DNA from: Anaerolineales bacterium
GTDB taxonomy: Bacteria > Chloroflexota > Anaerolineae > Anaerolineales > Villigracilaceae
Direction: 5' to 3'
Assembly (NCBI GenBank): GCA_024763295.1
Contig: JANTFU010000009.1
Span: 1-18,294 of the forward strand
DNA length: 18,294 nt
In this document: positions 11,146-17,516 of the stretch, one piece after another
How positions within the stretch are numbered: the stretch's first letter is position 1
Layout of the letters: every line of letters starts with the position of its first letter
Translations under genes and position numbers: made by a program
Notes under the pieces: generated by a model
Seen by the model: only the letters and a program-made list of their open reading frames with translations
Database searches by the model: none
Told to the model about the DNA's origin: nothing

Positions 11146-12810
11146 ATGCCTAAAATCTACGACTACGTCATCATCGGTTCCGGCTTCGGCGGCTCGGTAT
11201 CCGCCATGCGCCTGACCGAAAAAGGCTACTCTGTGCTGATCATCGAGCGCGGCAAGCGCTTCCACGACGCTGACTTCCCCAAATCCAACTGGAACCTACC
11301 CAAATTTCTCTGGCTGCCCAAGCTGCGTCTCTTCGGCTTCTTCGAAATGACCTTTATGAACGGTCTGCTCGCCCTGCACGGCAGCGGCGTCGGCGGCGGC
11401 AGCCTGACCTACGGCAACGTCCTAATGGAGCCGAGTGACGAGCTTTTCGAAGGCTGGAAAACCGCCAACTGGAAGGAAATCCTTGCGCCGCATTACGAAA
11501 CTGCCAAACGCATGTTGGGCGTGGCACGCAACCCCAAACTCTGGCACGCCGATTACACGCTGCAAAAGATTGCCGGAGAATTGGGCTACGGCGAATCCTT
11601 CCACGCGACCGATGTCGGCGTTTTCTTTGGCGAAGAAGGCAAGGAAGGCAAAACCGTTCCCGACCCATTTTTCAACGGAGAAGGACCCGAGCGGGCAGGC
11701 TGCATCCACTGCGGCGGCTGCATGGTCGGATGCCGTCACAACGCCAAAAATATGCTCACCAAAAATTATCTCTACTTTGCGGAAAAGAACGGCGCAGAAG
11801 TGCTGGCAGAAACCAAAGTGGAAGATATACAGCCGATGAACCACCCGCTCCAGCCGCCGTCCTCGGCGGCGTCTTCTGGCGAAGCAGACGCGGACGGGAC
11901 GAACCTGAACTCAACAGGCTCCCGTTACCGGATTTTGTACCGGTCTTCGACCAAACTCGTTAAAGGGAACCCAGCCGAAGTCCACGCGCGGAACGTAATC
12001 GTCGCCGCCGGTTCGCTCGGGACAATGGAATTGCTCTTCAAGTGTCGCGACGAGTCCAAATCCCTCCCCAACATCTCCAAAAAATTAGGCGATCAAGTCC
12101 GCACGAACTCCGAAAACATCATGGGATCGGTCGCACGCGGCAAAGACGTGGATTACTCACAGGGCGTGGCGATTTCGTCCATTTTTCAGGCAGACGAAGT
12201 GACGCGCATTGAGCCGGTGCGCTATACCGCTGGCGCGTCGTTCATCCGCACGCTGACGGCGCCTTTTGTGGAGGGCAACCACCCCGTTTGGCTGCGTTTT
12301 GTGAAGATGGCGGGCAAAATTTTGCGCCACCCGATTGATTTTGTGCGCGAAAAGTTTTTGATGAACTGGTCGAAAGCAACCACAATTTTGCTCATCATGC
12401 AAACTGAAGACAATCTAACCCGTGTGCGGCGTGGACGGAATTTCTTTACGCTCTTTAAGCGTGGCTTGGTGCTCAAGCCCGACGCCGACTACCCGATCCC
12501 GAAGCAAATTGAGATGGGCAACACGGTGCTGAAGAAATTCGCGGCGCGCACAAATGGCATCCCACAGGCATCGTTTATGGACGGATTGTTCAACTACCCA
12601 ACCACCGCGCATTTTATGGGCGGCGTCCCGATGGGACGTGACGAAAGCGAAGGCGTGGTCGGCTTAAACTGCGAGATGCACAACTACCCCGGCATCTTCG
12701 TTGTGGACGGTTCGATTATGCCCGGCAACCCCGGCGTAAACCCAAGTTTGACTATCACGGCGTTGGCGGAGTATGCGATGAGTTTGATCGAAGACCGTTC
12801 GAAGGTTTAA
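11146..12810 (+). CDS. GMC-family flavoprotein, cholesterol oxidase-like, with a four-Cys cluster
   Basis: A 554-residue FAD oxidoreductase. The N-terminal Rossmann motif GSGFGGS (11-17) starts the FAD domain; HGSGVGGGSLTYGN follows. The C-terminal half has TAHFMGGVPMG (His489) and GNPGVNPSLTITALAE (Asn532), positions that in cholesterol-oxidase-type GMC enzymes hold the catalytic His and Asn. It most resembles ChoD-like dehydrogenases acting on a sterol or other alcohol; the true substrate is unknown. Residues 186-196 are C-x2-C-x2-C-x3-C followed by RHNAKNM, an Fe-S-like cluster. Residues about 232-260 look like an extra low-complexity segment from palindromic DNA. No signal peptide. AAAGGA (11134-11139) is 6 nt before the ATG. 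The last codons lie in an octamer array. Confidence 0.93.
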   Translation: MPKIYDYVIIGSGFGGSVSAMRLTEKGYSVLIIERGKRFHDADFPKSNWNLPKFLWLPKLRLFGFFEMTFMNGLLALHGSGVGGGSLTYGNVLMEPSDELFEGWKTANWKEILAPHYETAKRMLGVARNPKLWHADYTLQKIAGELGYGESFHATDVGVFFGEEGKEGKTVPDPFFNGEGPERAGCIHCGGCMVGCRHNAKNMLTKNYLYFAEKNGAEVLAETKVEDIQPMNHPLQPPSSAASSGEADADGTNLNSTGSRYRILYRSSTKLVKGNPAEVHARNVIVAAGSLGTMELLFKCRDESKSLPNISKKLGDQVRTNSENIMGSVARGKDVDYSQGVAISSIFQADEVTRIEPVRYTAGASFIRTLTAPFVEGNHPVWLRFVKMAGKILRHPIDFVREKFLMNWSKATTILLIMQTEDNLTRVRRGRNFFTLFKRGLVLKPDADYPIPKQIEMGNTVLKKFAARTNGIPQASFMDGLFNYPTTAHFMGGVPMGRDESEGVVGLNCEMHNYPGIFVVDGSIMPGNPGVNPSLTITALAEYAMSLIEDRSKV

Positions 12811-12836
12811 AGGTTGGAAGGTTGGCAGGTTTTTCG
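12797..12836 (+). repeat. Octamer array overlapping the flavoprotein stop and preceding a lipoprotein start
   Basis: Units GTTCGAAG, GTTTAAAG, GTTGGAAG, GTTGGCAG, GTTTTTCG. The first two encode the last residues (RSKV) and TAA stop of the flavoprotein; the last ends one base before the ATG at 12838. It is the same family and orientation as 5114-5151. Confidence 0.8.
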
Positions 12837-12837
12837 T

Positions 12838-13311
12838 ATGTCCATAAAAAGATTCCTTTTGGTTTTCTTGGCGACTCAATTATTGCTTTTGGGCTGTCAT
12901 ACAACGCCCCCAGCACCTATTGAGTTTGATGAAGAGTATCTAAATCAACAAATTGTTCTACAGCTTGTATCACCGCAAAAAAGCTACAAAACCCAAGACA
13001 CGCTATTCATAAACTTTGCGCTCCATACACAAAACACGATTACATTCCCCAATAACTACAATTTACGTTTGTTTCTCAATGAAAACAATACATGGGAAGA
13101 AATCAATGAAGTTCCACGCATTAGGCTTCCTGAAGGAGGTTTTATTTTTGACCCTTTAACAGCTCATCAATTGCCCGGATTTTATGTAAAACCTGCCTTG
13201 CTTGATTACGATAAAAAGCAAAAATTGCGCATTTCCATTTCAGGGGAAATGGATGATGGTGAAAACACAACCACCGTTGCATCATTTATTGATGTCGTGC
13301 TGTATCCATAA
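12838..13311 (+). CDS. Small lipoprotein, function unknown
   Basis: A 157-residue predicted lipoprotein: basic start (MSIKRF), hydrophobic segment 6-18, lipobox LLGC with Cys20. The mature part (about 21-157) looks like a single beta-sandwich, with alternating hydrophobic strands such as IVLQLVSPQKSYKTQDTLFI, LRLFLNENN and ASFIDVVLYP. I do not recognise a family. The ATG at 12838 gives a correct signal peptide; an upstream TTG at 12814 is array sequence and would spoil it. No proper Shine-Dalgarno sequence is present apart from the AGG words of the array. The gene is visibly richer in A and T than the flavoprotein before it. Confidence 0.8.
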   Translation: MSIKRFLLVFLATQLLLLGCHTTPPAPIEFDEEYLNQQIVLQLVSPQKSYKTQDTLFINFALHTQNTITFPNNYNLRLFLNENNTWEEINEVPRIRLPEGGFIFDPLTAHQLPGFYVKPALLDYDKKQKLRISISGEMDDGENTTTVASFIDVVLYP

Positions 13312-13377
13312 CTGGCAGCCTTTTCAACGCTTCTGAAAAACACAATTAGTTTGAGAGAAGAGAAAAATAGCATGATT

Positions 13378-13473
13378 TTGCAAGGCAGTTTTCCCACCGA
13401 AGCAATCTCATCCAAATAAGTCAATCGACGTTCAAACGAGATTGCTTCGTCGGAAAGACGTCCTCCTCGCAAA
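13378..13473. repeat. Palindromic repeat of the GAAGCAATCTC type, copy 2
   Basis: Perfect 12-bp arms CGAAGCAATCTC (13398-13409) and GAGATTGCTTCG (13438-13449), plus outer arms TTTGCAAGG (13378-13386) and CCTCGCAAA (13465-13473) with one mismatch. Same family as 3088-3175 but a different loop. Confidence 0.8.
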
Positions 13474-13493
13474 TTCATTTCAAAAGGTAAATG

Positions 13494-14369
13494 ATGAAAA
13501 AAATATATAGCGTTTTACTAATCTTACTCGTCATGCTGCTCATCGGGCTACGACTTGGCGCACGCCCTGCACCAGAACATCCATTTTATGCACAGTTTGG
13601 GCAAACGCCGCTTGTCATCGCGCATCAGGGCGGTGACCATGTTTGGCCCGGCGAAACGCTTTATGCCTATCAGCAAGCCGCCGCGCTCGGCGTGGATATG
13701 CTCGAAGGCGACCTGCACATCACCGCCGATGGTGTGCTAATCTTGATGCACGACGAAACTGTCGACCGCACCACCAATGGCAGCGGGCTGATCGAAGAAA
13801 TGACGCTCGCCGAACTAAAGAATTTGGATGCCGCCTACTGGTGGTCAACCGATGACGGCAAAACCTATCCCTATCGCGGGCAAGGGCTGACCGTAGCCAG
13901 CCTCGAAGAACTTTTCCAAACCCTGCCGGGCTACCCCGTCAATCTTGAAATCAAGAAAACCAAACGCTCCATCGCACAGCCCTTGTGTGACCTGTTGCGC
14001 CAATACAACATGCAAGACAAAGCCCTGATCGCCTCCTTCCACGACGAACGCATGGCGGAATTTCGCGAAATTTGTCCCGAAGTGGCGACATCGGGAAGTC
14101 GCAACGAAGTCAAGGAATTTGTCATCCTGAATTATCTCTTCCTCGGCGGAATCTACTCCCCAAGCGCGACATCGCTCCAAGTCCCGGAACGTGATTCCGG
14201 TATCTTGATTGTGCGCCCGGCGTTCATATCCGGCGCTAAACGACGCAACATGCAAGTGCATGTATGGACGCCAAATACGCGCGAAGAGTTGCAGCACTTC
14301 ATCGACCTCGGCGTGGACGGCATCATCACCGACCGACCTGATCTTTTAATGGAATTACTCGGTCGGTAA
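13494..14369 (+). CDS. Membrane-anchored glycerophosphodiester phosphodiesterase
   Basis: A 291-residue GDPD-family TIM barrel that splits glycerophosphodiesters into glycerol-3-phosphate and an alcohol. The N-terminus has one hydrophobic segment (about 4-21) without a lipobox Cys, so it is either a signal anchor or a cleaved signal; the enzyme should face outside. The catalytic core shows IAHQGG (His44), PGETLYAY, DMLEGDLHITADGVLILMHDETVDRTTNGSG with the second His (86), then NLEIK and a C-terminal VHVWTPNTREELQHFIDLGVDGIITDRPD. In many relatives the first motif is HRG..PENT; here it is HQGGDHVWPGET. Two ATGs are adjacent; the one at 13494 is 6 nt from AAAAGG, the one at 13491 only 3. Confidence 0.93.
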   Translation: MKKIYSVLLILLVMLLIGLRLGARPAPEHPFYAQFGQTPLVIAHQGGDHVWPGETLYAYQQAAALGVDMLEGDLHITADGVLILMHDETVDRTTNGSGLIEEMTLAELKNLDAAYWWSTDDGKTYPYRGQGLTVASLEELFQTLPGYPVNLEIKKTKRSIAQPLCDLLRQYNMQDKALIASFHDERMAEFREICPEVATSGSRNEVKEFVILNYLFLGGIYSPSATSLQVPERDSGILIVRPAFISGAKRRNMQVHVWTPNTREELQHFIDLGVDGIITDRPDLLMELLGR

Positions 14370-14435
14370 TCGCGATATGATTTCGTAAGAAAAAAGCACT
14401 TTTTGCATTCTAAAAAATGACAAAAGGAAAATACC

Positions 14436-14622
14436 ATGAGCCAAAAAGCTGAGATCATCGAAAGACTAAAACAAACCCGTCAGGAGCTAACCGATCTGGT
14501 TTCTGACTATTTATCCATGAGGTGAAGAGGGCACGCTGGCAGAGTTGATTTTGGGCATGGCAGAGCACGAGATCTATCATATTCGCGAGATCCGTGAGTT
14601 GAAACCGGGGTTGATGGAGTAA
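14436..14622 (+). pseudogene. DinB-like gene remnant with internal deletion
   Basis: An intact start (AAAGG near 14423-14427, ATG 14436) encodes SQKAEIIERLKQTRQELTDL and continues to residue 29, where TGA (14523-14525) ends it. From 14524, one frame over, 32 codons encode EEGTLAELILGMAEHEIYHI then REIRELKPGLME and a TAA (14620-14622). The first piece resembles the start of DinB-superfamily (DinB_2) proteins and the second their final helix with the metal-site HxxxH (HEIYH) pattern. A whole member is about 150-170 residues, so roughly 90-100 codons and the frame are lost at the junction. Alternative: a real 29-residue peptide, which I find less likely. Confidence 0.65.
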
Positions 14623-14658
14623 AAAACAGGAATTCGTGCTTAGGAATCAGAAAACAAG

Positions 14659-14692
14659 AAAAGCGGATGTGTATAAAACGACATCCGCTTTT
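14659..14692. terminator. Intrinsic terminator, probably bidirectional
   Basis: The stem AAAAGCGGATGT (14659-14670) pairs with ACATCCGCTTTT (14681-14692) around a 10-base loop, with a further T and A tract on either side. It lies between the DinB remnant (+) and the 3' end of the MerR gene (-). Confidence 0.85.
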
Positions 14693-14720
14693 TGGTTTAG
14701 AAGTCCAAGCACCACATTAG

Positions 14721-14760
14721 AACGTTGAAACGTTCTAACGTTTTAACGTTTCAACGTAGA
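14721..14760 (-). repeat. Octamer array overlapping the MerR gene 3' end
   Basis: Units on the + strand: AACGTTGA, AACGTTCT, AACGTTTT, AACGTTTC, AACGTAGA. On the - strand they read GTTGAAAC, GTTAAAAC and so on, close to the GTTTGAAA unit of the other arrays. The array encodes the C-terminal residues of the MerR protein (VETLKR), supplies its stop codon, and continues past it. Confidence 0.75.
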
Positions 14761-15481
14761 TCGCTACCGCTTCACGCATGAAACCCGCCAGTTCGGGGTG
14801 CAGGGCATCGAAGTTCTTTTTGAAATCCGTGCTCTGACTGTACATCGTCGCCAAGCCTAATAGCTGGTCAAGGTTCGGCGTCCAGAAATAATTCATGTGC
14901 GCACGCCAACGTTCAACGCAGGCTTGTGCTTCGGGCGAATCCGCACCTTTGGGCATAGCAGCAATCATATCGACGTAGACCTGATTGCCTTCATCGAGAA
15001 TGGCTTGCTTTTTCTCGGCTGAGTAGGATTGCCACTTGCGGTTTGATTCGCGGACAGTAGCGGGGTCATATTGTTGCTCTGCCTGTTTGGCGTATGCTGA
15101 CTGCTGTTCTTCGCTAAATGCTTGAAAGAGTGCTCTTTTGCTCATCTCTTTTTCTCCTTTTAGATGTTGAATGGTATCTTCCACCGTTTTGATCAGGCGC
15201 TCGATGCGGGCGAGCCTTGTCCAAAGGGCATCCCAATGGTGTTCGAGCGCGGTAATCTGTTCAAAGGCGGGCGAATCGAGCAGTTCCTTGATGTCGCTAA
15301 GTTTGAAATCCAGTTCACGATAGAAAAGGATTTGTTGCAGGCGCAACAGGGCGGCATCGTCATATTGACGGTAGCCGTTATGCTCACTCCGCGTTGGGGA
15401 GAGCAGACCGATCTGATCGTAATAGTGCAGCGTGCGCACGCTGACACCGGCGAGGGTGGAAAGTTCTTTTACGCTGTACAT
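14735..15481 (-). CDS. MerR-family regulator with TipAS ligand-binding domain
   Basis: A 248-residue TipAL-type activator. The winged-helix MerR domain is at 1-70 (MYSVKELSTLAGVSVRTLHYYDQIGLLSPTR..GYRQYD), a dimer coiled coil at about 75-112, and the TipAS domain from about 120 to the end (FSEEQQSAYAKQAEQQYD, then NYFWTPNLDQLLGLA and HPELAGFMREAVAIYVE). TipAS domains bind drug-like peptides such as thiopeptides and switch the protein to activate its own promoter. The gene has a MerR-type promoter just upstream with a 19-bp spacer, so it is very likely self-regulated. The ATG at 15479-15481 has no ribosome site and lies only about 3 nt from the expected transcription start. No transporter or other obvious target adjoins it. 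Confidence 0.94.
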   Translation of the reverse strand: MYSVKELSTLAGVSVRTLHYYDQIGLLSPTRSEHNGYRQYDDAALLRLQQILFYRELDFKLSDIKELLDSPAFEQITALEHHWDALWTRLARIERLIKTVEDTIQHLKGEKEMSKRALFQAFSEEQQSAYAKQAEQQYDPATVRESNRKWQSYSAEKKQAILDEGNQVYVDMIAAMPKGADSPEAQACVERWRAHMNYFWTPNLDQLLGLATMYSQSTDFKKNFDALHPELAGFMREAVAIYVETLKR

Positions 15482-15490
15482 CGTGAGGAG

Positions 15491-15521
15491 AGTATAAACT
15501 ATGACGTTGCGTTAAGGTCAA
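15491..15521 (-). promoter_or_regulatory. MerR-type promoter with 19-bp spacer and operator dyad
   Basis: On the - strand: -35 TTGACC (15516-15521), a 19-bp spacer (15497-15515) and -10 TATACT (15491-15496). The overlong spacer is the hallmark of MerR-activated promoters, where the regulator twists the DNA to realign the boxes. Within the spacer lies the dyad TGACG-TTG-CGTTA (15502-15514), of TRACG-N3-CGTYA form, fitting a MerR dimer site. Confidence 0.85.
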
Positions 15522-15624
15522 GACGAATTTCTGCGAGTTCTACAATCCATTCAGCGGAGAGTATCTCTTCCACAGGGCGGTGAGGGCTGTACTTGTTAGC
15601 GTACAGTAAAGTATCTTAGTCAAT

Positions 15625-15664
15625 AAAAATCCCCTAAAGGACAGTATCACTTTAGGGGATTTTT
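15625..15664. terminator. Intrinsic terminator of the sigma/anti-sigma operon
   Basis: A perfect 15-bp stem AAAAATCCCCTAAAG (15625-15639) with CTTTAGGGGATTTTT (15650-15664), 10-base loop, and A/T tracts on both sides. It lies 14 bp beyond the end of the anti-sigma gene and also isolates the MerR promoter. Confidence 0.9.
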
Positions 15665-15678
15665 GCATTCCACAAAAA

Positions 15679-16380
15679 CTACGATAGTTTTTTCCGCCAT
15701 TTGGCAATCGTTGCACGGCGCAGCGCCCAACTCAAAAAGACAGAGACGCCCAAGAAAATCACCAGCGCACGCTGATAGCCGGTCAACAAAAGTTGTGGTT
15801 CAGGCTCCGGCATGGCGCTGGCAGGGACGGCGGCATTGGCGTCAGTTTTCTCGGCTTGCACGCCTTCGGCGGTCGGCAGCGGCGTTGTACGCTCGGCAAG
15901 CCCGGCTTCTTCTTCGGCGGGCGCAGCTTCTTCTTCCATCGCGGAATCGGCAGCGGGTTCGGCTGCCATTTCGGGGGCTTCTTCGGCGAGAGCGGGGGCG
16001 GGCATTTCTTCCATCTCCATTGCCATTGGCGCAGCAGCCAACTCTTGGTTGGCAACGCCGCCCGTCCCAACGGGGGCAAGGAAGCTAAAGACAAAGAGCA
16101 AGACCATTGCCAGCGATGCGTAATTCAAAGCAGGCACAAGGCGCGGCATGGGTGGTCGTTTGGCGACCATCTGCGGGGAGAGCGTAAAGTTGCGCGGGGC
16201 GCGTCGCTGGGGCGTGCGGCGGAGGACTGTTCGGGACAGCCGAAGATCATCCAGCGCGGTAGCAAATTCAGGGTCACGGGCGAGGCGGTCTTTGATCCGC
16301 TTTTGTGCAGATGCGCTTAATTCTCCATCCAAATAGGCAGAGAGTTGCGTCAGATCGCGGAATGAAGGTTTTTTGCTCAT
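15679..16380 (-). CDS. Anti-sigma factor, membrane-spanning, without zinc-binding cysteines
   Basis: A 233-residue protein. Residues 9-56 (LTQLSAYLDGELSASAQKRIKDRLARDPEF, then DDLRLSRTVLRR) match the cytoplasmic sigma-binding domain of anti-sigma factors (YLDGELS...). The usual zinc HxxxCxxC motif is missing; the whole protein has no Cys. A membrane segment at about 84-104 is followed by ~95 residues rich in Ala, Glu, Pro and Met, then a second membrane segment (about 202-220) and a basic tail, so the acidic loop should lie outside. It probably holds the ECF sigma factor inactive until an envelope signal acts. Its ATG overlaps the sigma stop as ATGA (16377-16380), implying translational coupling. 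Confidence 0.9.
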   Translation of the reverse strand: MSKKPSFRDLTQLSAYLDGELSASAQKRIKDRLARDPEFATALDDLRLSRTVLRRTPQRRAPRNFTLSPQMVAKRPPMPRLVPALNYASLAMVLLFVFSFLAPVGTGGVANQELAAAPMAMEMEEMPAPALAEEAPEMAAEPAADSAMEEEAAPAEEEAGLAERTTPLPTAEGVQAEKTDANAAVPASAMPEPEPQLLLTGYQRALVIFLGVSVFLSWALRRATIAKWRKKLS

Positions 16381-16985
16381 AGGGCACTTCCTTCTTCCAG
16401 ACGAAAAGCAGCGGGCAAAAGTTCCCGAATGGCTTGCAGACAATCGCGCAAACGGATGCGGGCACGCGCAAGGCGCGAACGAATTGTGCCGAGCGGGGTT
16501 TTGAGCGCGGCGGCGGCTTCTTTATACGGCAGCCCCTGAATTTCGGTGAGCACGACCACCGCGCGAAAATCGGGCGGCAGGTTTTCGATGCAGTTTTGGA
16601 TGGCGCGGTCAAGTTCGGCTTTTTCGAGCTGTGCTTCGGGGCTGGCGGTGGGGTCGGCGATCCAGCGCGGGGTTTCCATTTCTTTATCGTTTTCGCTGAG
16701 CGGCGCCAGTGGCGTTTGCGGACGGCGTTTTTGGCGGCGCAGTTCATCATAACAGGCATTCGTGACGATGCGCAGCAGCCATGCCTTAAACGAGCCGCCG
16801 CGATAGGATTTGAGCTTGTTGAAGGCAGAAATAAAGGCTTCTTGCGTGGCGTCGGCAGCCAATGCGGGGTCGCCAAGCACACGATAAGCAGTGTTATAGA
16901 GCATGTCCTGATATGCCAGCACAAGGCGGTTGAAGGCATCGAGGTCGCCTTTTTGAGCAGAGCGGATGAGAGCGGATTCGTCCAT
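16377..16985 (-). CDS. ECF-type RNA polymerase sigma factor (RpoE-like)
   Basis: A 202-residue group 4 sigma factor. Region 2 spans about 10-80 (LDAFNRLVLAYQDMLYNTAYRVLGD, ADATQEAFISAFNKL, WLLRIVTNACYDELRRQKRR) and binds the core enzyme and the -10 element. Region 4 spans about 138-190 (LPPDFRAVVVLTEIQGLPYKEAAAALKTPLGTIRSRLARARIRL) and binds the -35. The linker between them is long and Pro-rich. The ATG at 16983-16985 was chosen since homology begins at MDESALIRSAQKGD; the open frame upstream to 17096 has no family resemblance. No ribosome site is obvious. It forms an operon with its anti-sigma factor downstream. Regulation by self-activation is usual in the family but no matching promoter was identified. 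Confidence 0.95.
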   Translation of the reverse strand: MDESALIRSAQKGDLDAFNRLVLAYQDMLYNTAYRVLGDPALAADATQEAFISAFNKLKSYRGGSFKAWLLRIVTNACYDELRRQKRRPQTPLAPLSENDKEMETPRWIADPTASPEAQLEKAELDRAIQNCIENLPPDFRAVVVLTEIQGLPYKEAAAALKTPLGTIRSRLARARIRLRDCLQAIRELLPAAFRLEEGSAL

Positions 16986-17008
16986 AAAGGTTATTTTATC
17001 ACTGGAAA

Positions 17009-17036
17009 ATGATGAATGATGAAGGCAAAATGATGA
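17009..17036 (+). repeat. Short heptamer array (ATGATGA)
   Basis: Four 7-bp units ATGATGA, ATGATGA, AGGCAAA, ATGATGA upstream of the sigma gene. A similar loose pattern of CTG every 7-8 bp follows at 17094-17120 (ACTGAC, TGCTG, TTTACTG, AAAACTG) and runs into the lysS remnant. Support is weaker than for the arrays near 9600 and 10010. Confidence 0.4.
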
Positions 17037-17107
17037 AACCTGTGTACCTTTCAAAAGAAAAGAAAAAGCTACGAGATGAACTTCGCGGCTTATCACTGAC
17101 TTGCTGT

Positions 17108-17310
17108 TTACTGAAAACTGCCCGACTCCTCCGCTCTCAAATGCGGGAAAAGCAGCGCCTCACGGATTGTGCTTATCGGTCAACAGCATCATTAGGCGAT
17201 TGACGCCTATGCCAAAGCCGTCTATCGGGGGAATCCCGTAGCGCATGGCGCGCAGATAATCTTCATCTATAGGATGTTCACCATCGGCGTAGCAGATTCG
17301 TAAGTACCTG
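17108..17310 (-). pseudogene. Truncated, frameshifted 3' end of a lysyl-tRNA synthetase gene
   Basis: Read on the - strand from about 17309, one frame gives RYLRICYADGEHPIDEDYLR, then AMRYGIPPIDGFGIGVNRLM, MLLTDKHNP and a TGA. GFGIGVNRLMMLLT is motif 3 of class II aminoacyl-tRNA synthetases, and AMRYGIPP before it fits the LysS family best. One frame over, REALLFPHLRAEESGSFQ continues the normal LysS ending (xxREALLFP) to a TAA at 17108-17110. So the fragment keeps about the last 65 codons, has lost the rest (around 430 codons) and carries a frameshift near 17161. The exact 5' break, near 17303-17310, cannot be fixed without an intact homologue. Confidence 0.75.
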
Positions 17311-17330
17311 GGCAAAAGTTTTCTTGCATT

Positions 17331-17385
17331 CGTAATGCGACATTTGTCGCTTTTTAGGGACAGGCGACATAAATGTCGCGCTACG
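17331..17385. repeat. GCGACAT palindrome pair
   Basis: Two palindromes lie close together: GCGACATTTGTCGC (17337-17350) and GCGACATAAATGTCGC (17364-17379). The left and right outer halves also pair with each other: CGTA-at-GCGACATTT (17331-17345) with AAATGTCGC-gc-TACG (17371-17385). It can fold either as two small hairpins or as one long one. Nothing else is recognised in the 17311-17455 gap. Confidence 0.75.
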
Positions 17386-17455
17386 TTTTACTAGATTACT
17401 TTTGCTCGATTACTTAACAACAAACAGACAATTACACAATGACTGCGCCAGAGCC

Positions 17456-17499
17456 TTGACATTTAAATGTTATTTGCTATTATTTATATCGAACGTTCG
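17456..17499 (+). promoter_or_regulatory. TetR gene promoter with palindromic operator
   Basis: TTGACA (17456-17461) is a perfect -35; TATTAT (17478-17483) at 16-bp spacing serves as the -10. Directly downstream, over the expected start of transcription, is the perfect palindrome CGAACGTTCG (17490-17499). Its placement fits a repressor site blocking the promoter of the adjoining TetR gene, and so autorepression. Confidence 0.75.
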
Positions 17500-17516
17500 T
17501 TATAAAAGGTTTTTTT

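Noticed and set aside
14436..14525. A genuine 29-residue small protein
   Set aside because: Its sequence fits the start of a DinB-like protein and the matching C-terminus follows at once in another frame, so a remnant is more likely.
15793..16320. Long + strand frames opposite the anti-sigma gene
   Set aside because: They are Gly/Arg/His- or Ala/Ser-rich shadows of the biased Ala/Glu/Pro linker; no family resemblance or ribosome site.
16434..17012. A 192-codon + strand frame opposite the ECF sigma gene
   Set aside because: It is antisense to a gene with clear region 2 and region 4 motifs; such shadows are common in GC-rich third-position DNA.
16986..17096. N-terminal extension of the sigma factor
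   Set aside because: The added residues resemble no sigma region and cross the ATGATGA array; region 2 begins soon after the internal ATG at 16985.
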